From the NCBI GenBank assembly GCA_018383195.1, contig JAGZOP010000002.1, forward strand, positions 65,216 through 129,215: 64,000 nt of DNA. Direction: 5' to 3'. The stretch is from Clostridiaceae bacterium (GTDB lineage Bacteria > Bacillota > Clostridia > Oscillospirales > Butyricicoccaceae). The notes beneath the pieces were generated by a model that saw only the letters and a program-made list of their open reading frames with translations, ran no database searches and was not told where the DNA came from. Made by a program: the position numbers and the translations under genes. Shown piece by piece: positions 27,552 through 36,362 of this stretch (position 1 is the first letter of the stretch; the number at the start of each line of letters is the position of its first letter).

Positions 27552-28763
27552 TTATCCTTCCTTTTTCCGCGATATTTCAAGCAGCCGGTCGAGCACGAGA
27601 TCTGCCAGATCGTCTTTCTGCATGAGTGTCAGCGGTTCGGAAGATCCATCACGGTAAAGCAAGGTTGCCACGTTGGTATCGTGTGCAAAACCAGCGCCCG
27701 CCGTCTTGAGATTATTTGCAACCATCATATCGCAATTCTTTTTTTTGAGTTTGGCGCGAGAATTCTCCACAAGGTCACGTGTCTCCATCGAAAATCCACA
27801 GACAAGCTGATTTTGGCGCTTTTTGCTGCCAATCTCAGAGAGAATATCCGGATTGCGGACAAGTTCTACCGAAAGCTCACTGTTTTTCTTTTTCATCTTA
27901 TCGTCTGCAACCTGTGCCGGACGATAATCGCCCACAGCAGCCGCTTTGATAATCCAATCGGATGATTCGAGGTGTTCCAGTACCGCGTCACGCATCTCGC
28001 ATGCCGAAGTAACCGGCACCACCGAAGCACCTGCGGGCGATTGGAGCGCAACCGGACCCGAAACCAACGTCACCTTGGCACCGCGGGCAAGGGCGCTCTC
28101 TGCGATGGCGTATCCCATCTTGCCGGTCGAGTGGTTTGAAAGAAAACGTACCGGATCCATCGCTTCCCGCGTCGGTCCCGCAGTCACCAGAACCGATATG
28201 CCGGAAAGATCCTGCGCAGCCGCAGCGTACTCAATTGCACATGCGATGTCCTCCGGATCAGCCAACTTGCCGCGTCCGGTATCACCGCATGCCAATCTGC
28301 CGCTTGCCGGCTCGACAATCCGTGCACCCCGCGCGCGCAGAATTTCAAGATTTTGCTGTACTACCGGATTTTCATACATCCCCGTATTCATTGCGGGTGC
28401 GACCACAAGCGGCGCTTTCGTTGCCATCAGTGTGGTGCTCACCATGTCATCTGCAATACCATTTGCCGCCTTGCCGATGATGTTCGCAGTCGCCGGAGCA
28501 ATCACAAATACATCTGCACGCTTGGCAAGCGAAATATGCTCCACCTCCCATGGGAAATCACGGTTGAACATATCGACAATCACGCGGTTGCCCGAAAGCA
28601 CTTCGAGTGTCAGCGGCGTGATAAATTCGGTTGCAGACTTTGTCATGATGATAAATACCTCGGCGCCCTTTTTCTTCAGGCGTGAGGTCAGATCAGCCGC
28701 TTTATATGCCGCAATTCCACCGGTGACACATAAAACAACCGATTTTCCATGCAGGTGCATCAT
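27552..28763 (-). CDS. coaBC: Bifunctional phosphopantothenoylcysteine decarboxylase/phosphopantothenate--cysteine ligase
   Basis: Two consecutive steps of coenzyme A synthesis fused in one polypeptide, 403 aa. The N-terminal CoaC flavoprotein domain has VTGGIAAYKA, the catalytic His in the WEVEHISLAKRAD segment, the PAMNTGMYENP substrate clamp and the active-site Cys in ASGRLACGDTGRGK (about 160-172). The C-terminal CoaB ligase has TAGPTREAMDPVRFLSNHSTGKMG and the KKKNSELSVELVRNPDIL lysine loop. Its place between rpoZ and priA matches Bacillus. Confidence 0.97.
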   Translation of the reverse strand: MMHLHGKSVVLCVTGGIAAYKAADLTSRLKKKGAEVFIIMTKSATEFITPLTLEVLSGNRVIVDMFNRDFPWEVEHISLAKRADVFVIAPATANIIGKAANGIADDMVSTTLMATKAPLVVAPAMNTGMYENPVVQQNLEILRARGARIVEPASGRLACGDTGRGKLADPEDIACAIEYAAAAQDLSGISVLVTAGPTREAMDPVRFLSNHSTGKMGYAIAESALARGAKVTLVSGPVALQSPAGASVVPVTSACEMRDAVLEHLESSDWIIKAAAVGDYRPAQVADDKMKKKNSELSVELVRNPDILSEIGSKKRQNQLVCGFSMETRDLVENSRAKLKKKNCDMMVANNLKTAGAGFAHDTNVATLLYRDGSSEPLTLMQKDDLADLVLDRLLEISRKKEG

Positions 28764-28765
28764 GT

Positions 28766-29083
28766 TTACTGCTCCTCGCTATCCTCCACGCTTTCGTCTT
28801 CTTCGTCCTCATCAAGCAGCGCTTCGTCGAAATCCAGGTCAACATCCAGCGCGACTGCCTTTTCCCGAACAGTTTCTGCTACCTCGGTCTTCGGACCCGG
28901 CTTATATACAACCGTGCCTGCCGCAATTTCATCGAGCGCAAGCTTGACTGCCTTATCCGGCAGGGACTCGCCGGTTTCCTCAGATTCCTGAGAAATATCG
29001 CGTGCACGCTGTGCAGCAAGATTGACCAGCAGATAGCGGTTCCCAACACGCTTCATCAGCTCATTCATAGACGGTTTCAGCAT
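28766..29083 (-). CDS. rpoZ: DNA-directed RNA polymerase subunit omega
   Basis: A small assembly factor of RNA polymerase, 105 aa. The core MLKPSMNELMKRVGNRYLLVNLAAQRAR and the KAVKLALDEIAAGTV segment are diagnostic. The last 40 residues are an unusually acidic tail (runs of Asp/Glu), longer than in many omegas. It lies between gmk and coaBC in the standard order; the gap to coaBC is two bases. Confidence 0.95.
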   Translation of the reverse strand: MLKPSMNELMKRVGNRYLLVNLAAQRARDISQESEETGESLPDKAVKLALDEIAAGTVVYKPGPKTEVAETVREKAVALDVDLDFDEALLDEDEEDESVEDSEEQ

Positions 29084-29122
29084 AATTCATTACCTCTTTT
29101 TATCGTTAGATTTCTTATTTTA

Positions 29123-29704
29123 TCACTGATTGCGGCAGCGCTCCGCAGCAAAAATTGCAAGCAGATCACGCACTGCAAGATCAAGATCATCGTTGACGAT
29201 CACATAATCAAACTGCGGCACATAAGTCATTTCATGCTCGGCGGTCTCCATGCGGCTGCGAATCTTGTCCTCGGTTTCTGTGCCTCGACCGCGCAAGCGC
29301 CGTTCCAGTTCCTCCATGGACGGAGGCGCAACAAATACCATCACAGCATCCGGGCGTTTTTTCTGAATCTGCATGGCGCCCTGTACTTCAATTTCAAGCA
29401 CAACATCATTTCCCGCTTCGAGCTGCTCATTGACCGGCGCTTCCAGCGTGCCATAGCGGTTCCCCACATACTGAGCATGCTCAAGAAATGCATTCTGTGC
29501 AATCTTATCTTCAAATTCCTGCATGCTCAGAAAATAATAGTGCACTCCATTCTGTTCCCCCTCACGCGGCGCACGGGTTGTCGCCGAAACAGATAGGAAT
29601 ACTTTCGGGTCCTGCGCAAGCGCACGTCCCAAAATAGTTCCCTTGCCCGTACCGGACGGACCGGTGAATACATAGAGTCTGCCCTTTTTATGCATCATTC
29701 TCAT
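29123..29704 (-). CDS. gmk: Guanylate kinase
   Basis: Phosphorylates GMP to GDP with ATP. 193 aa, normal length. It has the P-loop GPSGTGKGT near residue 15, the GMP-binding SVSATTRAPREGEQNGVHYYF segment, LEIEVQGAMQIQKKRPDAVMVFVAPPS, and a lid with RLRGRGTETEDKI. The first codons overlap the remA 3' end by 17 bases. The operon order yicC-remA-gmk-rpoZ is the Firmicute standard. Confidence 0.97.
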   Translation of the reverse strand: MRMMHKKGRLYVFTGPSGTGKGTILGRALAQDPKVFLSVSATTRAPREGEQNGVHYYFLSMQEFEDKIAQNAFLEHAQYVGNRYGTLEAPVNEQLEAGNDVVLEIEVQGAMQIQKKRPDAVMVFVAPPSMEELERRLRGRGTETEDKIRSRMETAEHEMTYVPQFDYVIVNDDLDLAVRDLLAIFAAERCRNQ

Positions 29705-29945
29705 CCTCCTCTACGGCAGCCGTGCGGCCTGCAATCGTCTCCGGCTGAAGCGCGGAAAGAATCACATGGTCGCTGTCTGTGATGAGTACGGCGCGGGTCC
29801 GCCGCCCATAGGTCGCATCAATCAGCACCCCTCGATCTCGTGATTCCTGCACGATTCGCTTGATGGGCGCGGACTCCGGACTGACAATTGCGACCAGCCG
29901 GCCAGCCGAAACCATATTGCCAAATCCGATATTGATCAGTTTCAT
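29688..29945 (-). CDS. remA: RemA/DUF370 family regulator
   Basis: A small DNA-binding protein; in Bacillus subtilis RemA activates biofilm matrix and osmoprotection genes. 85 aa. The body MKLINIGFGNMVSAGRLVAIVSPESAPIKR is near-invariant in the family, as are the GVLIDATYGRRTRAVLI and DSDHVILSALQPETI segments. An acidic tail ends the protein. What it regulates here is unknown; position before gmk is conserved even in species without that biofilm system. Confidence 0.95.
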   Translation of the reverse strand: MKLINIGFGNMVSAGRLVAIVSPESAPIKRIVQESRDRGVLIDATYGRRTRAVLITDSDHVILSALQPETIAGRTAAVEEDENDA

Positions 29946-29957
29946 CCTGTTCCCCCA

Positions 29958-30833
29958 TTACTCGATATTCTGAATCTGTTCGCGAATCTTTTCAATTTCA
30001 GCTTTCAGGCTGATGACAAGGTTGGCAAGCACGGTGTCGTTCGCTTTTGAACCAATGGTATTCGCCTCTCGGTTCATCTCCTGCACCAGAAAATCCAGTT
30101 TCCGCCCGACCGGCTTTTCATCCGCCAGCATGAGCGCAAGCTGATCGAGGTGGCTGCGCAGGCGCACCGTTTCCTCATCCACTGCGGTCTTATCTGCGAA
30201 AATCGCCGCCTCGGTCAAAATGCGCTGCGGGTCAACCGTAGTATCTGCTAAGATCTCGTTCATGCGCTTTTCCAGACGCTCCCGATATGCGGTTACGCGC
30301 TCAGGCGAACGTTTTTCGACTTCTTCCACCAGACCCAGAATCGTCTGCATGCGCCCCGCAACATCGGCAGCCATTTTTTCGCCTTCGCGACCGCGCATGA
30401 CGTCAAATTCATCAACCGCCTGCGCAAACACATCGAGCACCGCGGCAGTCAGCGCCTCCGCATCGACCTCGAGGCGTTCGCTTACCAACACATCAGGCAT
30501 ACGCGCAATGCTCATAACACTGATGTCATCATGCAGGTGAAGCGTATCCCGCAGTTCTGTAAGCGCTTTCAGATAGCCCTGCGCAAGCTCTTTATTGAGC
30601 ACAATCGCAGTCTCCTGCGCCCCCATATCGGTAACAGCAACAAAAATATCGACCTTGCCGCGTGAAATACGGGCACCGGTCGCTTTCTTCAGTGCTTCCT
30701 CCAGAAAGCCATATCCGCGCGGGCATTTCACATTTACATCCAAATACCGATGGTTTACTGCGCGCAGCTCCACCATGATCTCTCTGCCATCCGTTGCCGC
30801 CCGGGCACGTCCATAGCCGGTCATGCTTTTCAT
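29958..30833 (-). CDS. YicC family endoribonuclease-like protein
   Basis: A conserved cytosolic protein; E. coli YicC and Bacillus YloC are reported as endoribonucleases. The start is the ATG at 30833, which opens with the family's MKSMTGYGRA. A GTG at 30863 overlapping the previous stop would add ten residues. About 291 aa. The N-terminal YicC domain contains ELRAVNHRYLDVNVKCPR and the C-terminal DUF1732 domain contains RLRSHLDQL and the diagnostic GRKLDFLVQEMNREANTIGSKAND stretch. It heads the remA-gmk segment. Confidence 0.94.
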   Translation of the reverse strand: MKSMTGYGRARAATDGREIMVELRAVNHRYLDVNVKCPRGYGFLEEALKKATGARISRGKVDIFVAVTDMGAQETAIVLNKELAQGYLKALTELRDTLHLHDDISVMSIARMPDVLVSERLEVDAEALTAAVLDVFAQAVDEFDVMRGREGEKMAADVAGRMQTILGLVEEVEKRSPERVTAYRERLEKRMNEILADTTVDPQRILTEAAIFADKTAVDEETVRLRSHLDQLALMLADEKPVGRKLDFLVQEMNREANTIGSKANDTVLANLVISLKAEIEKIREQIQNIE

Positions 30834-30859
30834 ATTGTCATCATCCTTTTTCCCATATT

Positions 30860-31369
30860 TCACGGTCTGTCCCGAAACAGCATACGGAACAGTGCAATAA
30901 TCTTAGAAAACAAAATATCATAGCACGCAAATGCAATGAAAAATGCTGCGGTCAGCAGTACGTGCGGCAGCGCAGCGGCATGCTCGCCAAGCGGCAGAAC
31001 ACCCAAGCGCAGCAAAAACAGCAGGAATGCTGCAACCAATGCGGCATACAGCAATTTGCAGGCCCACTCTGCCGGCAGACGGTGAATCCGCTCAATTCCA
31101 TATTTAATGAGCGGATACACGCCGAACAGTACAATATACGCGACCACGAACCGTTTGCCCGGCACCATCAAAGCCGCAAGCAGCGACGTTGCAAAATAAA
31201 TATGAATCCCAAGCCGCACCTGACGGTGCACAAGCGGGATTGCAGGAATTGTGCCGGCGCTGATACACAGCGCCCAGCTTGCCCCCGGACAAATCGAAGC
31301 AAGGAGAAGCAGCACGACTGATACCGCCGTCAAAATCCCCCCATATGCGACAAACCGCGTCCGCTTCAC
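30860..31369 (-). CDS. Small hydrophobic membrane protein, unknown function
   Basis: Not recognised as a named family. 169 aa with about five membrane-spanning helices: residues 9-29, 32-47, 57-83, 104-126 and 137-157. It has a short basic C-terminus and no charged residues suggestive of catalysis inside helices. The overall look is of a small-molecule transporter component or membrane regulator. It starts one base after the J-domain gene ends and overlaps the beginning of the yicC frame, so it is co-transcribed. Confidence 0.75.
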   Translation of the reverse strand: MKRTRFVAYGGILTAVSVVLLLLASICPGASWALCISAGTIPAIPLVHRQVRLGIHIYFATSLLAALMVPGKRFVVAYIVLFGVYPLIKYGIERIHRLPAEWACKLLYAALVAAFLLFLLRLGVLPLGEHAAALPHVLLTAAFFIAFACYDILFSKIIALFRMLFRDRP

Positions 31370-31972
31370 TTAGCATCCGCCTCCGCCACAGCAGCTGTTG
31401 CAGCAGCAATTCATGCAGAGCATGGTCGTACAGCAGTCACACATACTCATTGAATTCATGGGACGATACCCTCCATAGCCCGCGCCCATATTGACCATAT
31501 TGAGCGCGTTGCGGTATTCCGCATTGTTCGGGTCCATCGTACATGCCTGCATAAACGAAGAGCGCGCCTCATCATACCATCCCTTGCGAAAATAAATCGT
31601 TCCCATCAGAAAATGCCACTCTGCATCCCGCGTAGGGCTGCGCTGAAGCATCTCTTCGGCAAGCGACAGGTTTCCCTTATTGATTGCATCGCGAACCTGC
31701 GCATAAATTCCCGAAGTGTATCCGCCGGTTCGGTTTCCCTGCTGCTGATACCCGCCCGAAGAAGATGTACCGGCAGAAGTGCGGCCAGTCCGCGCATTCA
31801 TAATCATGTCATACGCCTCATTGATCTCTTTCATGCGGGTCTCCGCCAGATCAGCCAACGGGCTTCCTATATAATTATCCGGGTGATATTTTCTAGCCAG
31901 TTCACGATATGCCCGTTTGACATCATCGTCACTGGTCTGAGGGGTCACGCCAAGCACCTTATAAGGATCCAT
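31370..31972 (-). CDS. J-domain protein with cysteine-rich C-terminal tail
   Basis: A 200-aa protein. The N-terminal J-domain (about 1-62) has HPD at residues 30-32, so it should stimulate DnaK. A Gly/Gln/Ser-rich linker follows, then a TPR-like stretch (about 105-160: DAEWHFLMGTIYFRKGWYDEARSSF). The last 25 residues are extraordinarily rich in cysteine (11 Cys) and end in GGGGC, a likely metal-binding or lipid/thiol-modified tail. It overlaps the DUF5685 gene by 14 bases, and the pairing is seen in other Clostridia. Client and metal are unknown. Confidence 0.88.
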   Translation of the reverse strand: MDPYKVLGVTPQTSDDDVKRAYRELARKYHPDNYIGSPLADLAETRMKEINEAYDMIMNARTGRTSAGTSSSGGYQQQGNRTGGYTSGIYAQVRDAINKGNLSLAEEMLQRSPTRDAEWHFLMGTIYFRKGWYDEARSSFMQACTMDPNNAEYRNALNMVNMGAGYGGYRPMNSMSMCDCCTTMLCMNCCCNSCCGGGGC

Positions 31973-32846
31973 GCCTGTTTTGTCCTCCGTTCGATTGATA
32001 AGTTCCGTCCAGCACCTGCCGCGTTACAACCGGCATGCCAAGACAAATGATATTTTCGATCAACTCGCGGTCTCTTTGTACCGCAAGCAGTTCAAATGCA
32101 TTGTAAATATCCGCAAGTGACCGCTGGAGGGTAATCTCCATATCCTCACGAACCGGTGCAAGCGCGGGCTCGGCCAGTGCAAAACGCAGCGCAACCGGAT
32201 TGTATGCGCCGCTCTCCATGTCGTCTTTCAGGTCGCAGCAGGCGTCAATCAGATACACCCAACGCCCTGTATGATAAAACATCTGCCGCAAAATCCGCGC
32301 GGTATCGCCGTCTGCATCCGGCGGCACCATTGCAGCGAGCAGCCGCGCAAACGTATCTGCCGGTTGGTCAAGTGACGGGATCCGTGCCGACTCAAGCGCG
32401 TGCAGTTCTGCCAGACAGGATTCCATTGCCGCATCCTCTTCGGGCAGGCGTCTCTGCGCTTTTTCATAGCCACGCCGGAGCAGAGTTCTAAGAATCCGGG
32501 CGCCGAAACGTTTTATCCCGCGCTCGTCGAGCAGTGTATCGCAGACCTTATGGTACGTGAGCAGTACACTGAGGTCGGCTGCACGCAGGATTCCTGCTCC
32601 CGCAGTACATACCGCCTTGGGACGTACCGGACTGGCGTCGCACCGCCGCCGGACAATCTCCGGTGCAGTTTCCTCCAAACTGGTCAGTACCAATGCGAGA
32701 AACGTCATATCGTAACTCAAAAACATGGTATGCAGACGTCCGTACTCCTGCCGAATCGCATGACACAGTCCGCAGTAGACACATTGAAAGCGCTCGACCT
32801 CGCGCACACGCAGTTCCGGCTTAACCGGACGGATGAATCCAAACAT
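31959..32846 (-). CDS. DUF5685 family protein
   Basis: A 295-aa protein of unknown function, common in Clostridia next to a Cys-rich J-domain protein. It starts with MFGFIRPVKPELRVREVERFQ and carries a cysteine trio CVYCGLC at residues 23-29 that could bind metal. The body is predicted all-helical with ACCDLKDDMESGAYNPV near residue 205, reminiscent of isoprenoid-synthase-like helical bundles; this is only a visual impression. First gene of the long operon, with a good promoter. Confidence 0.85.
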   Translation of the reverse strand: MFGFIRPVKPELRVREVERFQCVYCGLCHAIRQEYGRLHTMFLSYDMTFLALVLTSLEETAPEIVRRRCDASPVRPKAVCTAGAGILRAADLSVLLTYHKVCDTLLDERGIKRFGARILRTLLRRGYEKAQRRLPEEDAAMESCLAELHALESARIPSLDQPADTFARLLAAMVPPDADGDTARILRQMFYHTGRWVYLIDACCDLKDDMESGAYNPVALRFALAEPALAPVREDMEITLQRSLADIYNAFELLAVQRDRELIENIICLGMPVVTRQVLDGTYQSNGGQNRHGSL

Positions 32847-32884
32847 ACAATCTTCCTTTTGGGCTGGTCAGCCGTATTCAATCT

Positions 32885-32913
32885 ATTTTACAAGATTTTT
32901 CTGAAAAAAACAA
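32885..32913 (-). promoter_or_regulatory. Promoter of the DUF5685-dnaJ-yicC...thiN operon
   Basis: TTGTTT (32913-32908), 17 bp, TAAAAT (32890-32885) on the minus strand, about 38 bases before the DUF5685 start. No other convincing promoter was found ahead of yicC, so it may drive most of the 16-kb cluster. The rest of the 250-base gap up to 33097 holds only a 10-bp GC-rich inverted repeat (about 33043-33071) without a U-tract. Confidence 0.72.
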
Positions 32914-33097
32914 GACCGCCTGCGCGCTTCTTCCAGCATGCAGACGCCATTGCGCAGCCACAGAGAAATCTACGAAAACCTGCATTTTTATGCGCATTTA
33001 TCCTACAATCACGCACAAAAATCCGGATTTTCAGCACATCATTCCGGAGCGCGGCATTGTGACGCACTCCGGGAACGCATAAAATGTTCAAAAATAT

Positions 33098-33508
33098 TTA
33101 ACCTTTTTTGATGATGGTAAATGGGGTGCCGCCGTTTTTCTTAACCTTGTGATTATAACGCACTGCAACCGCTGTTCCGACCAGAATTCCACCTACGCCA
33201 ATCACGCCGGAGAGTCCCTCGCTTACCCCACACAAGCTTGCCGCAATGAAAAATGCAAAGAACAGCACAAGCGGCAAAGTATAAACAATTGCTGCCATTC
33301 GCATCAGCTGCTTATTCTCGGCTTCAACCGTTACAATGTCCCCCACCTGCGCGTCTACGCGATTGATCGCAACCGCCTGAATACGTTCCAGCGGTGCACC
33401 GCAGCCGCCGCAGTTCGCGCAGTCATGACCGCATGCGCTCTGTCTCTGCACCTCAATCTCTGCATATTTCCGGTCAAGGATTTTCTTGACCACAGCTTTC
33501 TGTATCAT
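33098..33508 (-). CDS. SoxR-reducing system protein RseC family
   Basis: A small membrane protein, 136 aa. The N-terminal cytosolic part has four clustered cysteines (CGHDCANCGGC, about residues 26-36). Two membrane helices follow (about 72-92 and 97-117) and a basic tail. In Rhodobacter and E. coli the family works with Rnf-type complexes to keep iron-sulfur regulators reduced; the target here is unknown. It is the last gene of the cdaA operon, 20 bases after the FAD oxidoreductase. Confidence 0.86.
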   Translation of the reverse strand: MIQKAVVKKILDRKYAEIEVQRQSACGHDCANCGGCGAPLERIQAVAINRVDAQVGDIVTVEAENKQLMRMAAIVYTLPLVLFFAFFIAASLCGVSEGLSGVIGVGGILVGTAVAVRYNHKVKKNGGTPFTIIKKG

Positions 33509-33528
33509 AATTCCAAATCCTTTTCATT

Positions 33529-35115
33529 TTATTCCATGGGCGCATACTGCGCCATAATCCGGCAGGCGGCGCGCACACCGTCCACCGCTGCGGACATAAT
33601 GCCGCCTGCATACCCCGCACCTTCTCCGCAGGGAATCAGCCCCTTTGTGGTCAGGCTATAAAGATCCTCTCCACGCGAAAGGCGCACCGGCGACGAAGTT
33701 CTGGTTTCCGGCGCTGTCAGCAGCGCGTCTGCCGCATCAAATCCACGGATTTTCCGTCCAAACACGCGCAGTCCGGTACAAAGCTGGCGGGTCACAAACT
33801 CCGGCAGGCAGGTATCCACCCGACCGGATACCACCCCGACCGGATAGGTCGGCTGAACCCGACCGATTTTTCCGGTTGGGCGATCTTGGAGGAAATCCCC
33901 GACAGTTTGACAGGGTGCGCAGTAACCGCCGGTCGCTTCAAATGCCGCGCGTTCTATGCGCCGCTGGAACGCGATCCCGCCAAGCGGCGTCCCATTGTCA
34001 AAATCCGACGGATCGACCGACACCGCAAGCGCCGCATTCGCATTTCTTCCGTCCCGCGCATGGTAACTCATGCCATTGGTAACGACCGTACGTTCCTCAC
34101 TCTGCGCCGCGACCACATGTCCTCCCGGGCACATACAGAACGAATAGCAGGCACGTCCATTCTCCCGATGCGACAGGGTATACTCCGCAGGCGGCAATCC
34201 GGGCAGTCCGGCAGAGTTTCCGTACAGCGCACGGTCGATATCTTCCTGCAAATGCTCAATGCGCACGCCGACCGAAAACGCTTTGGGTTCCATATAAACC
34301 CCTGCGTCGTGCAGAGAAAAAAATGTATCCCGGGCGCTGTGTCCAATGGCAAGCACTGCCTGTTCGCAGCCAATCTCATTCTTCCCTGTATATAACGCAG
34401 TCAGCACACCGCTTTCTCTGCGCAGACCGGTCACTGCGGTGCGAAATCGTACCTCGCCCCCACGCGAAATGATATCCTCCCGCATGGCGCGGACAACCTT
34501 TTTCAGCACATCGGTACCGATATGCGGCTTTGCCTGACGCAGAATTTCGCGCGGTGCACCAAATTCCACCAGCACCCGCAAAATCTCATCGCACAATGGA
34601 TCATTGATCCGCGTGGTCAGTTTCCCGTCTGAATACGCACCTGCACCGCCCTCTCCAAACTGGATATTGGAATCCGGGTCAAGCGCACCGCCTGACCAAA
34701 ACTTTTCCACTGCGGCATCGCGTCGGGCAATCTCATCCCCACGCTCGAGCACAAGCGGCTTGTACCCAAACCGCGCAAGTGTGTGCGCCGCGAATAACCC
34801 CGCCGGTCCCAGCCCGACAACAACCGGACGGTACACAAGTTTTTCTTTCCCGAATGCCGGCGCAAAGGGGGCGATTTTCTTATAACGTACAGAGGGCATT
34901 TGCAGACCAGCTGCAAATGCCTCTTCATCCTCCAGTCCATCCAGCACAACGGTGTACACCTGATGGATGCGCCCGCGCCGTGCGTCAATCGACACCCGAT
35001 AAACCGATGCGTCTCCTGCATCGGCGCCAAGACCGCACATTTTGCGTGCAGCTGCAAACGCAGCCTCCTCAGGCTCTCCAAATGCCTGCCGGATTCCTGA
35101 TACAAAAATACTCAA
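33529..35115 (-). CDS. NAD(P)/FAD-dependent oxidoreductase (COG2509 type)
   Basis: A 528-aa flavoprotein of unassigned substrate. An N-terminal ferredoxin-like domain (about 1-85) precedes the FAD site GLGPAGLFAAHTLARFG (near 97-113). Other family hallmarks are the ERGDEIARRDAAVEKFW segment, SNIQFGEGGAGAYSDGKL, and the C-terminal GEGAGYAGGIMSAAVDG. Its start overlaps the cdaR stop (ATGA). In many Clostridia this gene lies between ybbR/cdaR and glmM; here glmM is not next door. Confidence 0.9.
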   Translation of the reverse strand: MSIFVSGIRQAFGEPEEAAFAAARKMCGLGADAGDASVYRVSIDARRGRIHQVYTVVLDGLEDEEAFAAGLQMPSVRYKKIAPFAPAFGKEKLVYRPVVVGLGPAGLFAAHTLARFGYKPLVLERGDEIARRDAAVEKFWSGGALDPDSNIQFGEGGAGAYSDGKLTTRINDPLCDEILRVLVEFGAPREILRQAKPHIGTDVLKKVVRAMREDIISRGGEVRFRTAVTGLRRESGVLTALYTGKNEIGCEQAVLAIGHSARDTFFSLHDAGVYMEPKAFSVGVRIEHLQEDIDRALYGNSAGLPGLPPAEYTLSHRENGRACYSFCMCPGGHVVAAQSEERTVVTNGMSYHARDGRNANAALAVSVDPSDFDNGTPLGGIAFQRRIERAAFEATGGYCAPCQTVGDFLQDRPTGKIGRVQPTYPVGVVSGRVDTCLPEFVTRQLCTGLRVFGRKIRGFDAADALLTAPETRTSSPVRLSRGEDLYSLTTKGLIPCGEGAGYAGGIMSAAVDGVRAACRIMAQYAPME

Positions 35116-36362
35116 GTCTGCTCCTGTTCCTCCTCTTGCGCGCTGACCGAAACCGTTACCGTCAATTCCGTCTCTACTGCTGTGACACCGCTTTTTCCTA
35201 TCGTAATATGAACCGGAACGGTGTGCGTACCTGCGCCAAGCGCCGATGAATCAAATTCCACTTCCGCATCGATGTCAGAAGCCGAAACGCCAGCAATGAC
35301 ATTGGCTTTGCCCTGCACGGTTATGTCGATAAACGATGTTTCCAGCGCAACCTCCGGCTTGTTTTCCGCGCTGCTGGTATCCTTGAGGTGAATGTCAGTT
35401 ACACGAATTGTCCGGTTCGCGTTTTCCTGCATCGAAAGCAGCACGCGTGCCTCCTTCGGTTCTCCCTCCATCAGCTTAACTCCTACCGGCAGTTTAATGC
35501 TCAGGGTGAAGGTTTGCCCATCGTCCTGCACCTGGCCCAGATCAATGCTGCCGAGCGACAAGGACTGCAATTCATCCACGATTTCCTTCGCGCCGTAAAC
35601 GCGGACGCTCTTCGGCTGAATCTGAACGCCGACCATATCTTTGGACAATTCCGGAGAGGAAATCAGCGTCACACCCAGCGGCAGTGAAACCACATGATTC
35701 ACCCCAACCGAGACGTCCAGTTCCTGCTCCTCGCAGGTTACATACGGAGATTCGACCTGTGCATCGTCCTGATTATACAGGGTGACGCGGCAGCTCTGCA
35801 CCATCTTTTCTGCAATTTCCTGTAGATCTACCGTCAGCAGCGCATATTCCACTGTAGAAACCACACTCTCCGCGCCTTGAATCGTGACCTGTGTCCGGCT
35901 TGGTGTCAACGTGTCGATCAGCCGGTCATCTGACAGGTTATTCATTGTGGTTACCTTAACCGGAACCTGCTTGGTCACGATATTTTCTACTTTAAATTGC
36001 AGTCTCTGCGGCTTAAACGAAATCGAACTTGCCTTCGGCACCGTAACAACGGGCTGCATATAGTATGTGCTCGCTTCCTGAATGTTGGAAAAGTCCACGC
36101 TGGCTTTGACATCCGCCGAGGACAGCTTTACCATTTCATCCGCTGTACCCGTTGCATTGACGTCAATCTTTGGAGCGGTTTCCATGACCAGAATTAAGCC
36201 GCGGTCTGCCAACTCCTCCGCTCCCATCATCTCCACTGCGACGCCTGAAAACCGCACGGTCTTCGGCGGGTGTTTGGACACCACGACAAAAGACCACATA
36301 AAAATTGCCATCAACAGCGCTACAATTTTCAACAAAATGTCATGTTTTTTAAAAAAACTCAT
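35112..36362 (-). CDS. cdaR: CdaA regulatory protein CdaR (YbbR repeats)
   Basis: A membrane-anchored protein with an extracellular domain that modulates the diadenylate cyclase CdaA. 416 aa. One N-terminal helix (about 10-28) is followed by four YbbR-like beta repeats of roughly 80-90 residues. Each begins with a PKTVRFSGVAV- or QRLQFKVENI-type strand. The end is an acidic EEEQEQT tail. It overlaps cdaA by four bases, consistent with a complex. Confidence 0.93.
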   Translation of the reverse strand: MSFFKKHDILLKIVALLMAIFMWSFVVVSKHPPKTVRFSGVAVEMMGAEELADRGLILVMETAPKIDVNATGTADEMVKLSSADVKASVDFSNIQEASTYYMQPVVTVPKASSISFKPQRLQFKVENIVTKQVPVKVTTMNNLSDDRLIDTLTPSRTQVTIQGAESVVSTVEYALLTVDLQEIAEKMVQSCRVTLYNQDDAQVESPYVTCEEQELDVSVGVNHVVSLPLGVTLISSPELSKDMVGVQIQPKSVRVYGAKEIVDELQSLSLGSIDLGQVQDDGQTFTLSIKLPVGVKLMEGEPKEARVLLSMQENANRTIRVTDIHLKDTSSAENKPEVALETSFIDITVQGKANVIAGVSASDIDAEVEFDSSALGAGTHTVPVHITIGKSGVTAVETELTVTVSVSAQEEEQEQT

